From contig QXWX01000038.1 in assembly GCA_009911175.1 (NCBI GenBank), positions 1 to 62,797 of the forward strand: a stretch of 62,797 bases of DNA. Direction: 5' to 3'. The position numbers and the translations under genes were made by a program. The notes below the pieces were generated by a model. It ran no database searches, was not told the DNA's origin, and was given only the letters and a program-made list of their open reading frames with translations. Numbering within the stretch: the stretch's first letter is position 1; each line of letters starts with the position of its first letter. Positions 7,673 to 16,983 of this stretch are shown piece by piece. Origin of the DNA: Lachnospiraceae bacterium (GTDB lineage: Bacteria; Bacillota_A; Clostridia; Lachnospirales; Lachnospiraceae).

Positions 7673-8929
7673 ATGTTTTATGAATTTTCATTTCGTAATT
7701 TTAGATCGTATAAAAATGAGGCGGTTATTGATTTTACAGCAAAACCAATCTCTGAATTTGAAAAATCGCTGTTACATGGAAAGGATACGGATTTACTGCC
7801 CGTTTGTGCAATATATGGACCTAATGGCGGTGGAAAGAGCAGCGTTTTGCTGGCTTTTCACGCGCTTCAGGATCTTGTGCTTTCTCCGTTGACGCAGCTG
7901 GCATTTATGAAAAATAAAAATGAAAAGCTGGCGGAGACTTCTTTGACTGAGTGGAATAAAGGCATTTCAATCAGAAATGAAGATGAACTTTATTATAAAT
8001 GGGACGATGAAGGAAAGTTCATGCCGACAGATTACAGTATTCTGTTCCAGGTGGACGAGCATAAATACCGCTATGAATTGAGCACGAAGGATGCCACTGT
8101 AATAGAGGAGAACCTTTATATGGAGAATGAGGACGGTGATACAGACGCTCTTTTTGAACGGGATGACGAAGGGATTTACCTGTGTGAAGAACTGGAAAAC
8201 CTTGATATTGAAAACCTGAATGAAGGGCTTCCGCTTCTATCCTATATCGGCATGTTTAAAAATATCGAAAAGATCGATAATGCGCTTCGCTTTTTTTATG
8301 GCATACAGACCATCAATTTTGATGCGCCGTCACGTGATCGGACTATATTTGTAAAGTCAATAGAAAGAGATAAAAAAAGAATTCTGAACGTGATTCGCAG
8401 TATGGGCATTGATATATATGATGTACGTGTAGAGTATGAGGAGAGTGGAGATGTCAGGGAAATCTATACAAAACACAAATTAGAAAATGACACATTCCGG
8501 GAATTAAAGTTTCATGAGGAATCCAGCGGAACACGGAAAATTTTCAGTATTCTTCCAGTCATTCTCTCAGGGATAGAAAAAGGGCGGTTTTTTGTTATTG
8601 ATGAACTCGACGCAAAACTTCATCCGGCGCTGTTGCAGAGGATCATTGAATTGTTTACGGATCCAGAGGTAAACCGCAACGGGGCACAGATGCTGTTTAC
8701 ATCTCATGATATGACAACCATGAGCAATGAAGTATTTAGGAGGGATGAGATATGGTTTTCTGCTTTGAATGGGCATGATGAATCTGTGCTGTATTCGCTG
8801 GTAGATTTTCGAAAGGAAGATGGAAAAAAGCCGCGTAAGGATGAGACCTACAGCAAGCAATACCTCGAAGGACGCTATGGAGCTGATCCATATCTTAAAC
8901 GCATGGTAAACTGGGAGGTGGCAGATTGA
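7673..8929 (+). CDS. RloA-like AAA ATPase (AAA_21 type)
   Basis: 418 residues from ATG 7673 (MFYEFSFRNFRSYKNE, a normal start for SMC/ABC-like AAA_21 proteins; AGGTGA lies upstream). Walker A is GPNGGGKSS (49-57), the ABC-like signature is ESSGTRKIF and Walker B is FFVIDELDAKLHP. Proteins of this kind pair with RloB in restriction loci and in AbiL-type abortive infection, where the ATPase is thought to sense the phage and control the partner. The next gene is RloB-like and overlaps by four bases, so the pair is made together. Confidence 0.8.
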   Translation: MFYEFSFRNFRSYKNEAVIDFTAKPISEFEKSLLHGKDTDLLPVCAIYGPNGGGKSSVLLAFHALQDLVLSPLTQLAFMKNKNEKLAETSLTEWNKGISIRNEDELYYKWDDEGKFMPTDYSILFQVDEHKYRYELSTKDATVIEENLYMENEDGDTDALFERDDEGIYLCEELENLDIENLNEGLPLLSYIGMFKNIEKIDNALRFFYGIQTINFDAPSRDRTIFVKSIERDKKRILNVIRSMGIDIYDVRVEYEESGDVREIYTKHKLENDTFRELKFHEESSGTRKIFSILPVILSGIEKGRFFVIDELDAKLHPALLQRIIELFTDPEVNRNGAQMLFTSHDMTTMSNEVFRRDEIWFSALNGHDESVLYSLVDFRKEDGKKPRKDETYSKQYLEGRYGADPYLKRMVNWEVAD

Positions 8930-9615
8930 GCCTGAAGCCGAAAAAGAAAAGCGATCTTAAGAAAATTGAAGCAAAGATGAAGGCAAAAGAAAGTAAAATG
9001 AATACGAGAACCATGCTTCCGCCGTATACGATGATCATCAGCGAGGGCATAAAGACAGAACCAATCTACCTGCGTGGTTTTGTTTCGAGGATTAATGCCA
9101 GATATAAAGATATTACGAAAGAAAATCATATTTCAGTATATGGTACCGGAAGAAATACAAATGGGCTGATTCGATTTGTCGATAAGAAAATTGCTCATAA
9201 TGAATGGAAAAAATATCAGAAATTCTGGCTGGTATATGATAAAGATGATTTTCCTCTGGACAATTTTGACAATACACAATTTGAAGCAGAGTCACGAACG
9301 GATATTTCCATGGCGGTCGCATGGTCTAATGAAAGTGTAGAATTGTGGTTTCTGCTGCATTTTCAGGAATATATCTCAGACAATGGAAGAGCACAGTATA
9401 TTGAGTTATTAAATAAGTATTTCGATTATTCAAAAACGCGAGAAGAACTTTATGATAAATTGTTGGAGCTTGGTTCTTATGAAGCGGCAAAAAGAAGGGC
9501 TAAAAAGGCATATAAAGAATGTCTGGACGCCGGAATAAACGCGCCTTCTGCAATGGTTCCGGTTACAAGGATGTTTGAATTGGTAGAAGAACTGGAATCA
9601 TATCTGGAAGCTTAA
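8926..9615 (+). CDS. RloB-like protein (possible Toprim-fold effector)
   Basis: 229 residues. It starts with TTG at 8926 inside the stop of the ATPase gene (TTGA overlap), with GGGAGGTGG 7 bases upstream. Residues 37-50 (IISEGIKTEPIYLR) and 101-108 (WLVYDKDD) give a conserved Glu and a D-x-D(D) motif in the order expected for a Toprim-like metal site, the usual RloB pattern. RloB proteins accompany RloA ATPases and are assumed to be the nuclease or effector side of the pair. The N-terminal 25 residues are very lysine-rich. Confidence 0.78.
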   Translation: MSLKPKKKSDLKKIEAKMKAKESKMNTRTMLPPYTMIISEGIKTEPIYLRGFVSRINARYKDITKENHISVYGTGRNTNGLIRFVDKKIAHNEWKKYQKFWLVYDKDDFPLDNFDNTQFEAESRTDISMAVAWSNESVELWFLLHFQEYISDNGRAQYIELLNKYFDYSKTREELYDKLLELGSYEAAKRRAKKAYKECLDAGINAPSAMVPVTRMFELVEELESYLEA

Positions 9616-9635
9616 TCCATTTCAGAAGGTCTACC

Positions 9636-9660
9636 CAGGGGCGTCCCGACATGGCCATCC
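9636..9660 (+). repeat. partial copy of the REP-like element seen at 20.4 kb
   Basis: TACCCAGGGGCGTCCCGACATG resembles TACCCAAGGGGCATCCCGTAATGCATG at about 20422-20448. It lies in the short gap before the pilZ gene. Confidence 0.35.
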
Positions 9661-9700
9661 GGCCGTTTCACAAGATCTACATATCCAGCAGGAGGGTTTT

Positions 9701-10396
9701 ATGAAGCTATTTCATTTATTTGGAAAATCTGTAAAAAAGGAACCGATTCAGAAGCCTGAAAAGGAACTCACATTGGAAGCGTGCGGAATTTATTCCGGCA
9801 TGCGTGTCGAGATCATGGACGAAAAGAAGCAGCTGATCTTCATCGCAAAGCTGATGAGTCTGCACGGGAACAGTGCAAAGCTGCACCAGTATTCGGAATC
9901 AGAGTTTTTATTTGACGAAGAGGAAATGAAGATCAGGATCCGCGGTTACAGCGATATTGATAAAAAAGTGATCCACATGGAAGGAACTCTGAAGCAGGGG
10001 AAGAACAGCATCTGGCCGGTGGAGGGACTGACATTTAACAAATCCGGCAATGACCGCGCCTTTTACCGCTTGAATACGGATCTGGACGGCAGTATGATAC
10101 TGACGGAAGGGGCAGAGACAGAAAAGGAACCCTGCAGGCTGCTCAATATCAGCGTAGGCGGCGCATATATCAGGACGGAGCCTGCATTGGAGCTGGGGGA
10201 CAGGTTCTTTCTGCAGGTGAAGCTGCACCCGGACAGAGACAGCTCCCTGATCTTAACAGAAGTATGCCGCATTGTCGAAAGAGAGGATGAGCTGTTCGAG
10301 TACGGATGCCAGTTCATAGAACTCAATGAAGCTGACCGGAAGCAGATCATCCAGGCGATTGAACGGGAGGGGAAGAAAGAAGGCGCAGCCTTATGA
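9701..10396 (+). CDS. PilZ-domain c-di-GMP receptor coupled to jetA
   Basis: 231 residues. The N-terminal part (about 25-110) resembles the YcgR-type domain and the C-terminal part is PilZ. Both c-di-GMP binding motifs are present: R119-x3-R123 (RAFYR) and N149-x-S151-x-G153-G154 (NISVGG). AGCAGGAGGG precedes ATG 9701. Its stop overlaps the jetA start by four bases (ATGA), so it is translated with the SMC-like operon. This suggests c-di-GMP input to that complex, which is inference from coupling only. It is not obviously linked to motility genes here. Confidence 0.8.
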   Translation: MKLFHLFGKSVKKEPIQKPEKELTLEACGIYSGMRVEIMDEKKQLIFIAKLMSLHGNSAKLHQYSESEFLFDEEEMKIRIRGYSDIDKKVIHMEGTLKQGKNSIWPVEGLTFNKSGNDRAFYRLNTDLDGSMILTEGAETEKEPCRLLNISVGGAYIRTEPALELGDRFFLQVKLHPDRDSSLILTEVCRIVEREDELFEYGCQFIELNEADRKQIIQAIEREGKKEGAAL

Positions 10397-11745
10397 ATTT
10401 AATCAGCAAGATCCCAAAAGAGTTTTACAAGCTTTTTGCAAGCAAATATATGGACTATTACCAGCGTTTCCTGACCGCGATCTATGAGGAATCCGGCCGT
10501 TCCTACTCTCTGCTCGGCCTCACAGAGCGGGAATGCCGCATGATTATGAACGAGCAGATCGCGGCGGAGACGCTGGACTGGAGCGAGGAGCAGTTTGACG
10601 AGGAGGGCGAGCTTCTGACCAGGAGCAACATGGCCTCGATCTGTCTGAAACATCTGGAAGACTGGGGATGGCTCAGACGGGACTACGATGAAGTTCTGGA
10701 CAGCTATGTGGTCTCCTTTCCGGAATACAGCCAGCTGTTTGTGGAGCTGTTTCAGCGCCTTTACAGCGAAGAGGACACCCGGGAGCGGGAAAGTGTCCTG
10801 GCAGTCTACAGCTATCTGTACACCTACAGCTCCGACAGCGAAAAAAATAATGACATCCTGAAAAGTGCGCTGCAGGCATCCCGTTCCCTTCTGCAGATGC
10901 TTTCCAACATGCAGGAGGGCATGAGAGGGTACTTTGACGAGCTGTCCAGGCAGAGGAGCTTCCTCGGGATCCAGGAAGTTCTCGTAAAGGAAATGAATAA
11001 CAACGAGAGCAGGAAATACGCGATCCTCACTACCACAGACAGCTTTTACCGATATAAGGAGGCGGTCAAGGAACTGATCGACCGGAACCTCAGTGAAAAT
11101 GAGGCGAGGAAGCAGGAACTGGAGGGGAGGCAGCGGGAGCTTGCCGATGAGGCAATGGACATCATCCTTCTGATCGAACGGGAATTTGACGCCATTGAGC
11201 GCAGATACAATAAGCTGATCGAGCAGAAGACCCTGTTTGCCAGCCGGGCGGCGGCAAGGATTCGGTACATCCTCATGGAGGGCGCACTGGAAGAAGATCC
11301 GACCGCGGTGCTGGTCAAGCTTTTAAACCAGAGCAGACGAAGCACGGAGATTTTGGAAAAGCTCTCCGACCGGATGCGCCTGACAGAGCCCTTCCGCACG
11401 GTCACTGGACAGAGCCTGGCCCGCCGAAGGAATACGGAGAAAACAGCATTTGCCCCCCAGGCGGTGGCCCGGGATGCAAAGCGGCAGGAGGAAGGGCTGG
11501 ATGAATTTGTTCTGAAGCCCCTTTACACCAGACGGGAGATTGCCGAGTTCCGGAGAAAAAATGAACGGAACGGAGCATTTACAGTTACGGAGGATACCGT
11601 GCGTTCCCCGGAAGACCTGGAGAAATTATTTTTCGTATGGCAGGATGCGGTGGAGATTGCGGACGATGCAAAAAAGATTGAGATCGGAGAGGAACTGGAG
11701 AACCGGGAAGGGTGCCGCTTCTCCGCGCTGACGATTCAGGAGTGA
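10393..11745 (+). CDS. jetA: JetA-like kleisin of a Wadjet/MksF system (DUF5716 type)
   Basis: 450 residues, mostly helical, beginning MNLISKIPKEFYKLFASKYM, the form I associate with DUF5716, the JetA of one Wadjet subtype. It corresponds to the MukF/kleisin subunit, which bridges the SMC heads and carries the JetB dimer. A helix-rich charged middle (about 220-300) probably forms the coiled-coil part. The four-base overlap with pilZ and the following jetB and jetC genes make one operon. The family assignment comes from gene order, size and similarity recalled from memory. Confidence 0.75.
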   Translation: MNLISKIPKEFYKLFASKYMDYYQRFLTAIYEESGRSYSLLGLTERECRMIMNEQIAAETLDWSEEQFDEEGELLTRSNMASICLKHLEDWGWLRRDYDEVLDSYVVSFPEYSQLFVELFQRLYSEEDTRERESVLAVYSYLYTYSSDSEKNNDILKSALQASRSLLQMLSNMQEGMRGYFDELSRQRSFLGIQEVLVKEMNNNESRKYAILTTTDSFYRYKEAVKELIDRNLSENEARKQELEGRQRELADEAMDIILLIEREFDAIERRYNKLIEQKTLFASRAAARIRYILMEGALEEDPTAVLVKLLNQSRRSTEILEKLSDRMRLTEPFRTVTGQSLARRRNTEKTAFAPQAVARDAKRQEEGLDEFVLKPLYTRREIAEFRRKNERNGAFTVTEDTVRSPEDLEKLFFVWQDAVEIADDAKKIEIGEELENREGCRFSALTIQE

Positions 11746-11828
11746 CGGAATCAGGCGGCGCGTCCGGTTTAGAGTGAGACTCCAGAGCTGCTGTCCTATT
11801 ACATTTAATATAGAAAGGAATCCTACAA

Positions 11829-12464
11829 ATGATCACATATATGGAAGAGCTATCCGCGTCCGAGGCGGAAAATCTGAAAAAGACCATTTCCAGATTATTT
11901 CGCCAGACCTGCATTCTGCAGCTGCGGTATGATCCGGTCACGCTGACGCCGAGGGATAATCCGGACTATGAAATATGCGTCCGCCACAGGCATTTTATCG
12001 AAAATTATCTTGCCGTGCTGGGGTGCGAGATGGAGCATGACCCGCAGGAGCACATTTTCCGGCTGAAAGGGGAAGGGGCGGAGACAGAAAAGTTCAGCCA
12101 GACCCCCACCATGCTCATCCTGCTCGTACGGATGATCTATCGGGACAAGATCCTGGGGGAGGGGCTGGGCGCAACAGTTACGAGCCTGGGAGAGATCCGG
12201 GAATATGGGGCCAATACCGGGCTTTTGAACCGGAAGCTGACGGCTGCGGAGTGGCGGGAGGCGCTGTATCTGATGAGCAGGCACCAGATGATCGAGCTTC
12301 CGGCGGCGGTCCGTGACGTGAAAGATGAGACACCGATCTATCTGTACAGCACCATCCTTCTCTACGTGAGCGCGGCGGATATGAACGAACTGATCGAAGA
12401 ATACAGGGAGGAGGCAGACGATGAAGCAATCCAAGAAAATCTTCCGGCGGATGCTGATCAATAA
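11829..12464 (+). CDS. jetB: JetB-like MukE-type subunit (DUF4194)
   Basis: 211 residues in the size range of DUF4194/JetB, the MukE-like winged-helix protein that binds the kleisin. It starts MITYMEELSASEAEN with GAAAGGAA upstream. The typical pattern is present: an N-terminal short helix, then RLFRQTCILQLRYDP, and a C-terminal acidic tail. Its last 44 bases overlap the start of jetC, so translation is coupled and the stoichiometry is likely controlled. Confidence 0.75.
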   Translation: MITYMEELSASEAENLKKTISRLFRQTCILQLRYDPVTLTPRDNPDYEICVRHRHFIENYLAVLGCEMEHDPQEHIFRLKGEGAETEKFSQTPTMLILLVRMIYRDKILGEGLGATVTSLGEIREYGANTGLLNRKLTAAEWREALYLMSRHQMIELPAAVRDVKDETPIYLYSTILLYVSAADMNELIEEYREEADDEAIQENLPADADQ

Positions 12465-15400
12465 CTGGGGAGGCATCAGCCATAAGATCATGGAATTTCA
12501 CGAATACGTGAACCTGTTCAGCGGCAAGAGCGGTTCCGGAAAATCCACGGTTATGGATGCGATTCAGGTAATCCTTTACGGCAGCGTGTCGGCTGCCTTT
12601 TTGAATAAAGCGGCGGATGACGCGAAAAATAAGAGAAGTGTCCTCAGCTACCTGCGGGGCGCCCAGAAGGACGGAACCTCAAACCGGGAAAATGTAGACT
12701 TCTGCTCCCAGATCGTGCTGGAGCTGGAGGATACGGGAGGCCGGCTGATGACCTGCATCGGAGCCGTATTTGAGGTGGGGAGCCAGGATACGGAGCTGCG
12801 GAAATACCATTTTTTCAGTCATTCGGGGCGGCTTCCGGAGGACGGATATCTGACGGACCAGGGCATTCCCTACACCTCCGCCCAGCTGAAAAAGTTGATT
12901 GAGGCCCGCAGCCATTCCGAGGACAACCGGGGACGGGTTGAGGTGAACCGGATGTACCCTTCACGGGAAGCCTATCTGGGCACCCTGTACGATTCCATTT
13001 TCGGATACATCGACCCGGGCCGGCTGATGACCATGGAAAAAAGCGCCATTGCGCTTCGGATGGCGGACGGCACCGGGCAGTTCATCAAGGATTATATGTT
13101 TCCAAAAAGTAAGGAGGACACGGTGTCCGCGATCAGCCGGCAGCTTGGCGCGTACCGGGAGATCAAGGAAAAGGTGGACGATCTGGAGCATCGGATCGAG
13201 ATCCTGGATGAGGTCCACAGCGCCAACCAGGAGCTGGTTCGGATCCGGGCGGACAGGATGCGCGCGGAGACGGTCCTTCGGATCGTGGATATCGAAAGCT
13301 GCAAGACCCGGCTGGAAGCAAAAAAAGAGGATCTGGAAGCGATTTCTGTAAAAATTGCCGAGCTGGAGGAGCGGTATGGAACTCTGGACGCGGACAAGAA
13401 GGAAAAAACGGAAGAGCTGATTGAGGTCAAGGCAGAGCTCCATTCCAGCGATTACGGCGTGAAGCAGAAGGAAATGGAAGAACTGAAAAATACCATCGGC
13501 CTTTTGAAAGGAAATGCCAGGCAGTGGCAGGAGATCCTGCAGAATCTGAAGGAATGGGAGACGGACGAGGAGATCAGCGGCTACGTCAGCAACCCCACCC
13601 TGCAGTGTCTGGAGGAGATCCTGGACGGTGAGATATCGGAGTCCGCCCTGGACAAGCTGCGTAATGGCCTTCAGGATGCAATGGAAATGATCGGGGAGGA
13701 GCTTGCGGAGCTCAACGACGGCATCCGCGCCGCGGCCCGGGAGCTGAGTGAAAAAAAGGAGATGGCGGAGGATCTGAAAAATGACCGCAAGCCTTACCGG
13801 AAGGAATTGAAAAGCGCCCGGGCACAGCTCCAGAGCGAGCTGAGCAGCCAGTACGGCCGGACCATCCATGTGGAAATCTTTGCGGACCTGTTTGACATTG
13901 TGGATGAAAAATGGAAGGATGCCGTTGAGGGAAGGCTGGGCCGAATTAAGCACAGCCTGGTGACCGAGCCTCAGTATGCTCTGGACGCTGCCAGGATCTT
14001 CCGCAGGATGAAGCGGAAGGAATACGAGGAAGTGGACCTGATCAATACAGCGGCAATCAAAAGAGACGAACCCGCGGCCGAAGCCGGTACGCTTTATGAG
14101 GCAGTCCGGGCCGGCGAACCTTATGCGGACCTGTGCCTGAGAAGGTATCTGGGAAGGATCTGCAAATGCGAGACCGTGGAAGAGCTCCATGCAGTCCGGG
14201 ACGGGGTGACGCCGGACTGCTATTCCTACAGCAATTATATACTCCGCCATCTGCGGGAGGACGATTACAGACGATTTTCCTGTATCGGGACCAGGGTCTC
14301 CAAGGCGAAGCTAAAGGAGCTGGAAGAGGAGATCTATCAACTGGAACAGCGGCAGATCGGGGATCTGCAGATGCGGGAAACGCTGAACCGGGCGAAGAAG
14401 CTGGAACAGCTGAACCAGAGTTCGGAACAGCTTCTGCGTCTTTCCAAGGCTCACAGAGAGTTGGAGGTTTATCTGGATAAGCAGGAGCAGCTTGCGAAGG
14501 AATTGAAAGAACTGGAAGACGGTACGCTGACCGCAGAGCTGAAAGCACAAAAGGCGCTGTTGGAGCAGGGGATCGCGGAGCTGTCCCGCATACAGGAACG
14601 GGTCAATAAGGAACGGATCGGCCGGGAGGGCGACCTCCGGGCGGCACAGAAGGAATACGGAGACTTTCAGGATAGACTGTCCGCGCTGCAGGAGGGCTTT
14701 CGGGCGGATGAACGTCTGCTGGCGGAGGTCCGGGAAGGTCTGGAATTTCAGAGCGAGGCCGCATACCGCAGAAAGCAGCATGACTTGTGCCAGCATCTTG
14801 CCGGGCAGGAGGAGGAGCAGGAAGAACAGCGGATCCTGGCCCGAAATCGTTTCAACAGGGAATACCCGGCCTATGGATTTTCCGGGGTAGAACATGAGAA
14901 TACTGTGTACGATAAGTTGAGGGAAGAACTGAAACGGGATTATGCGCCCCAGTACAAGGAGGACTTTGAGAACCAGTACCGGCAGGTCTACCATTCCCTC
15001 CGGGAAAATGTGATTGCCACTATCCACGGCGAGATCAAGGCGGCATACCGGCACAAGCGGGAGATCAACCAGATGCTGTCCAGGATCCGGTTTTCCGACA
15101 GCACCTACCAGATCGACATCCTGCCGGCTGAAAACGAGAACGGACAGTTTTACGAAATGCTGATGGCGCCGGAGCTGGACAGCAAGGTACTGGACAATGA
15201 CGGCTTCGAAGGCCAGCTCAGCATCGGGGAGGACGCGTTTTTTCAGAAGTACGAGCAGCAGATCCAGAGGCTGACGGAAAAGTTCATGCCCCCCAGAGAC
15301 GGGGAGGGTGACAGCCGTTCCCGCCATAACCAGGAGATGGAACGCTATGCGGACTACCGTAATTATCTGACCTTCAGCATGTATGAGCGGGTGGAGGACG

Positions 15401-15792
15401 ACCAGGGAAATGTGAAGAAAAACGCGGTGGATGAAATGGCCGGGAGGGACTCCGGCGGGGAAGGACAGAACCCCAAGTACGTCGCGCTGCTGGCCGGGTT
15501 TGCCATGCTCTATATGCAGCAGAGCAACCGGGATTCCAAGATCCGCCTGGTGCTATTGGATGAGGCATTTTCCAAGATGGATAAGGAACGGAGCGAGGTC
15601 TGCCTGCGCTATGCGAGGGAGTTGGAGCTGCAGCTCATCGTCTGCGTTCCGGACGAACGTCTCCAGTCGCTGATCCGCAATGTGGACAGTGTGTATGGGT
15701 TCCGGCGGTATCAGAATCAGATTACTATGATGCATATTGATAAAGGGGAATATCTGGAGCTGATGCGCGGGGGCGGGAGAGGTATTACCTGA
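12421..15792 (+). CDS. jetC: JetC-like SMC ATPase (MukB-like)
   Basis: 1123 residues. Walker A is G35-KSGSGKST, in the usual SMC position after NLFSGKSG. Long coiled coils (about 270-480 and 640-830) flank a hinge-like globular part, and the C-terminal head has the signature region SGGEGQNPKYVAL and Walker B LVLLDEAFSKMD. These are the features of MukB/JetC, which extrude DNA loops. The start at 12421 is supported by GGAGGAGG just upstream. The normal fourth gene, jetD (Toprim nuclease), does not follow; a hicB remnant does, and its homology runs into the last codons of jetC. Confidence 0.85.
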   Translation: MKQSKKIFRRMLINNWGGISHKIMEFHEYVNLFSGKSGSGKSTVMDAIQVILYGSVSAAFLNKAADDAKNKRSVLSYLRGAQKDGTSNRENVDFCSQIVLELEDTGGRLMTCIGAVFEVGSQDTELRKYHFFSHSGRLPEDGYLTDQGIPYTSAQLKKLIEARSHSEDNRGRVEVNRMYPSREAYLGTLYDSIFGYIDPGRLMTMEKSAIALRMADGTGQFIKDYMFPKSKEDTVSAISRQLGAYREIKEKVDDLEHRIEILDEVHSANQELVRIRADRMRAETVLRIVDIESCKTRLEAKKEDLEAISVKIAELEERYGTLDADKKEKTEELIEVKAELHSSDYGVKQKEMEELKNTIGLLKGNARQWQEILQNLKEWETDEEISGYVSNPTLQCLEEILDGEISESALDKLRNGLQDAMEMIGEELAELNDGIRAAARELSEKKEMAEDLKNDRKPYRKELKSARAQLQSELSSQYGRTIHVEIFADLFDIVDEKWKDAVEGRLGRIKHSLVTEPQYALDAARIFRRMKRKEYEEVDLINTAAIKRDEPAAEAGTLYEAVRAGEPYADLCLRRYLGRICKCETVEELHAVRDGVTPDCYSYSNYILRHLREDDYRRFSCIGTRVSKAKLKELEEEIYQLEQRQIGDLQMRETLNRAKKLEQLNQSSEQLLRLSKAHRELEVYLDKQEQLAKELKELEDGTLTAELKAQKALLEQGIAELSRIQERVNKERIGREGDLRAAQKEYGDFQDRLSALQEGFRADERLLAEVREGLEFQSEAAYRRKQHDLCQHLAGQEEEQEEQRILARNRFNREYPAYGFSGVEHENTVYDKLREELKRDYAPQYKEDFENQYRQVYHSLRENVIATIHGEIKAAYRHKREINQMLSRIRFSDSTYQIDILPAENENGQFYEMLMAPELDSKVLDNDGFEGQLSIGEDAFFQKYEQQIQRLTEKFMPPRDGEGDSRSRHNQEMERYADYRNYLTFSMYERVEDDQGNVKKNAVDEMAGRDSGGEGQNPKYVALLAGFAMLYMQQSNRDSKIRLVLLDEAFSKMDKERSEVCLRYARELELQLIVCVPDERLQSLIRNVDSVYGFRRYQNQITMMHIDKGEYLELMRGGGRGIT

Positions 15793-16012
15793 ACCGACAG
15801 CTATTTCAGATGTAAAGACCGGTTCGTCAACGGATATTGTGACGCTTGTAGATGTCGATTTTGTCGAGTACCGCAGAAAAAATGATATGCGGGCGGTGAG
15901 AAAGAATTGTACCATACCGTCATGGCTTAGCTTTGAAGCAGAAAAAGCGGGAGTAAATTTTTCCTCTGTTTTGACATCGGCGCTTAAAAGGGAGTTGAAG
16001 ATACAAAGATAA
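15788..16012 (+). pseudogene. hicB: hicB antitoxin remnant (C-terminal half)
   Basis: Reading from 15788 in the frame that overlaps the jetC stop gives LVDVDFVEYRRKND, then VRKNCTIPSWL and AGVNFSSVLTSALKREL before TAA at 16010-16012. This is the linker and ribbon-helix-helix C-terminus of a HicB-type antitoxin. Similarity (LPEP) seems to continue a few codons back into the jetC tail. There is no start codon or N-terminal half and no hicA nearby, so this is a broken copy left by a deletion. Confidence 0.75.
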
Positions 16013-16034
16013 TGTATACAATAGAGAGAATTAA

Positions 16035-16075
16035 AAAGGGTTCCGGCAGTTTTGAATCAGCCGGAACCCTTTTTT
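16035..16075 (+). terminator. intrinsic terminator after the jet operon
   Basis: AAAGGGTTCCGGC (16035-16047) pairs with GCCGGAACCCTTT (16060-16072) and is followed by a T-run. Confidence 0.88.
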
Positions 16076-16298
16076 AGTCTGGAAAACAATTCACTTTATC
16101 TGATCTACAACCCCCCCCTGATTAGCAACTGGGATCGTTTCTTTATGTCGAATCTTCGTAGAATATCAAATTCTGCGAAAACCTGACGGTAAATAAAAAT
16201 GCGCTGTATATACGGAAAATCATTCTGTGTGATACAGCCAGACATTCCATATTCTTTGTAAAGGGAACAGATTATACATAGGGAAGGATGGACGCAGA
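16076..16298 (+). other. intergenic region without a recognised gene
   Basis: Between the jet terminator and the tnpB fragment I see no convincing gene on either strand. The first part contains a C8 run (16110s). Confidence 0.4.
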
Positions 16299-16983
16299 TT
16301 GCCTGAAAAGATATGCAAGACCATTCACCAGTATAACAAAGAGCCGATTCCAAAAGCCGATATGCAGAAGCTCCTGGAAATCGCGGAGGATTATAAAAAG
16401 GTGAAGAATTATGTATACGGCCGCTACGGGGGCATCGGCAGTTTATTCAAGATCTATCCGGGATATACGGTGCAGAATGAGATGACGAAGAGCGGGCTTC
16501 GGGCAGAGCTGGATATGCCGTCGGTCTATTTTTATCTGGCGATGTTTGACGCGCTGGGAGACATCAAGAGCCAGTGGACCAGGACAAAGTCCAAGGTTCT
16601 CAAGCTGGCAAGAGTGAATCAGAATCTGACAGCAGAGGAAAAGCACTATCTTCGTTTTTTATTGAAGGTCAACAATGCATTCGACGCAGTATTAAATGAA
16701 AGGCCGGTAACGCTGCAGAAGGAAATCCAGCGAAAGTATGATGAATTTCAGGCACAGGTGGATACGGAAAAACTTCACCGCTATCTGTGCAGGCAGGTCA
16801 GAAAATATCATGTGAAGCAGCATGCGGATTCGGCAGCGGGTCTTTCCATTGCAGAACGGGCCTACCGGTATGGAGATTCCGGGATTTATATTTCCACAAA
16901 AGAAAAGCGGAAACGGATTTTCATTCCGCTGACAGATCACTGCCAATATCAGTCTCAACTGTATGTCAAATTATATCAGGAGG
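16299..16983 (+). pseudogene. tnpB: TnpB/IS1341-type transposase, N-terminal fragment
   Basis: About 228 residues match the N-terminal half of a Lachnospiraceae TnpB-like (IS1341-type) protein: an opening IHQYNKEPIPKADM, NYVYGRYGGIGSL, a VQNEMTKSGLRAEL segment and GDSGIYISTKEKRKRIFIPL. Such proteins normally continue with RuvC and zinc-finger domains to over 400 residues. Here homology stops at LYVKLYQE (about 16980) and the frame runs 80 bases into an ispD-like gene. The start is a TTG or lies further upstream. It lacks the catalytic domain and cannot be active. Confidence 0.7.

Noticed and set aside
12961..14250. Long open frame on the minus strand inside jetC
   Set aside because: It lies fully antisense to a gene with clear Walker motifs, has no ribosome binding site and its protein is low-complexity Leu/Pro/His-rich, as expected from GC-rich codon shadows.
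14311..15327. Second long minus-strand frame inside jetC
   Set aside because: Same reason: antisense shadow, Leu/Phe/Gln-rich with no recognisable domain.
16105..16353. 82-codon minus-strand frame between the jet and tnpB regions
   Set aside because: No ribosome binding site or known motif; overlaps the tnpB start.
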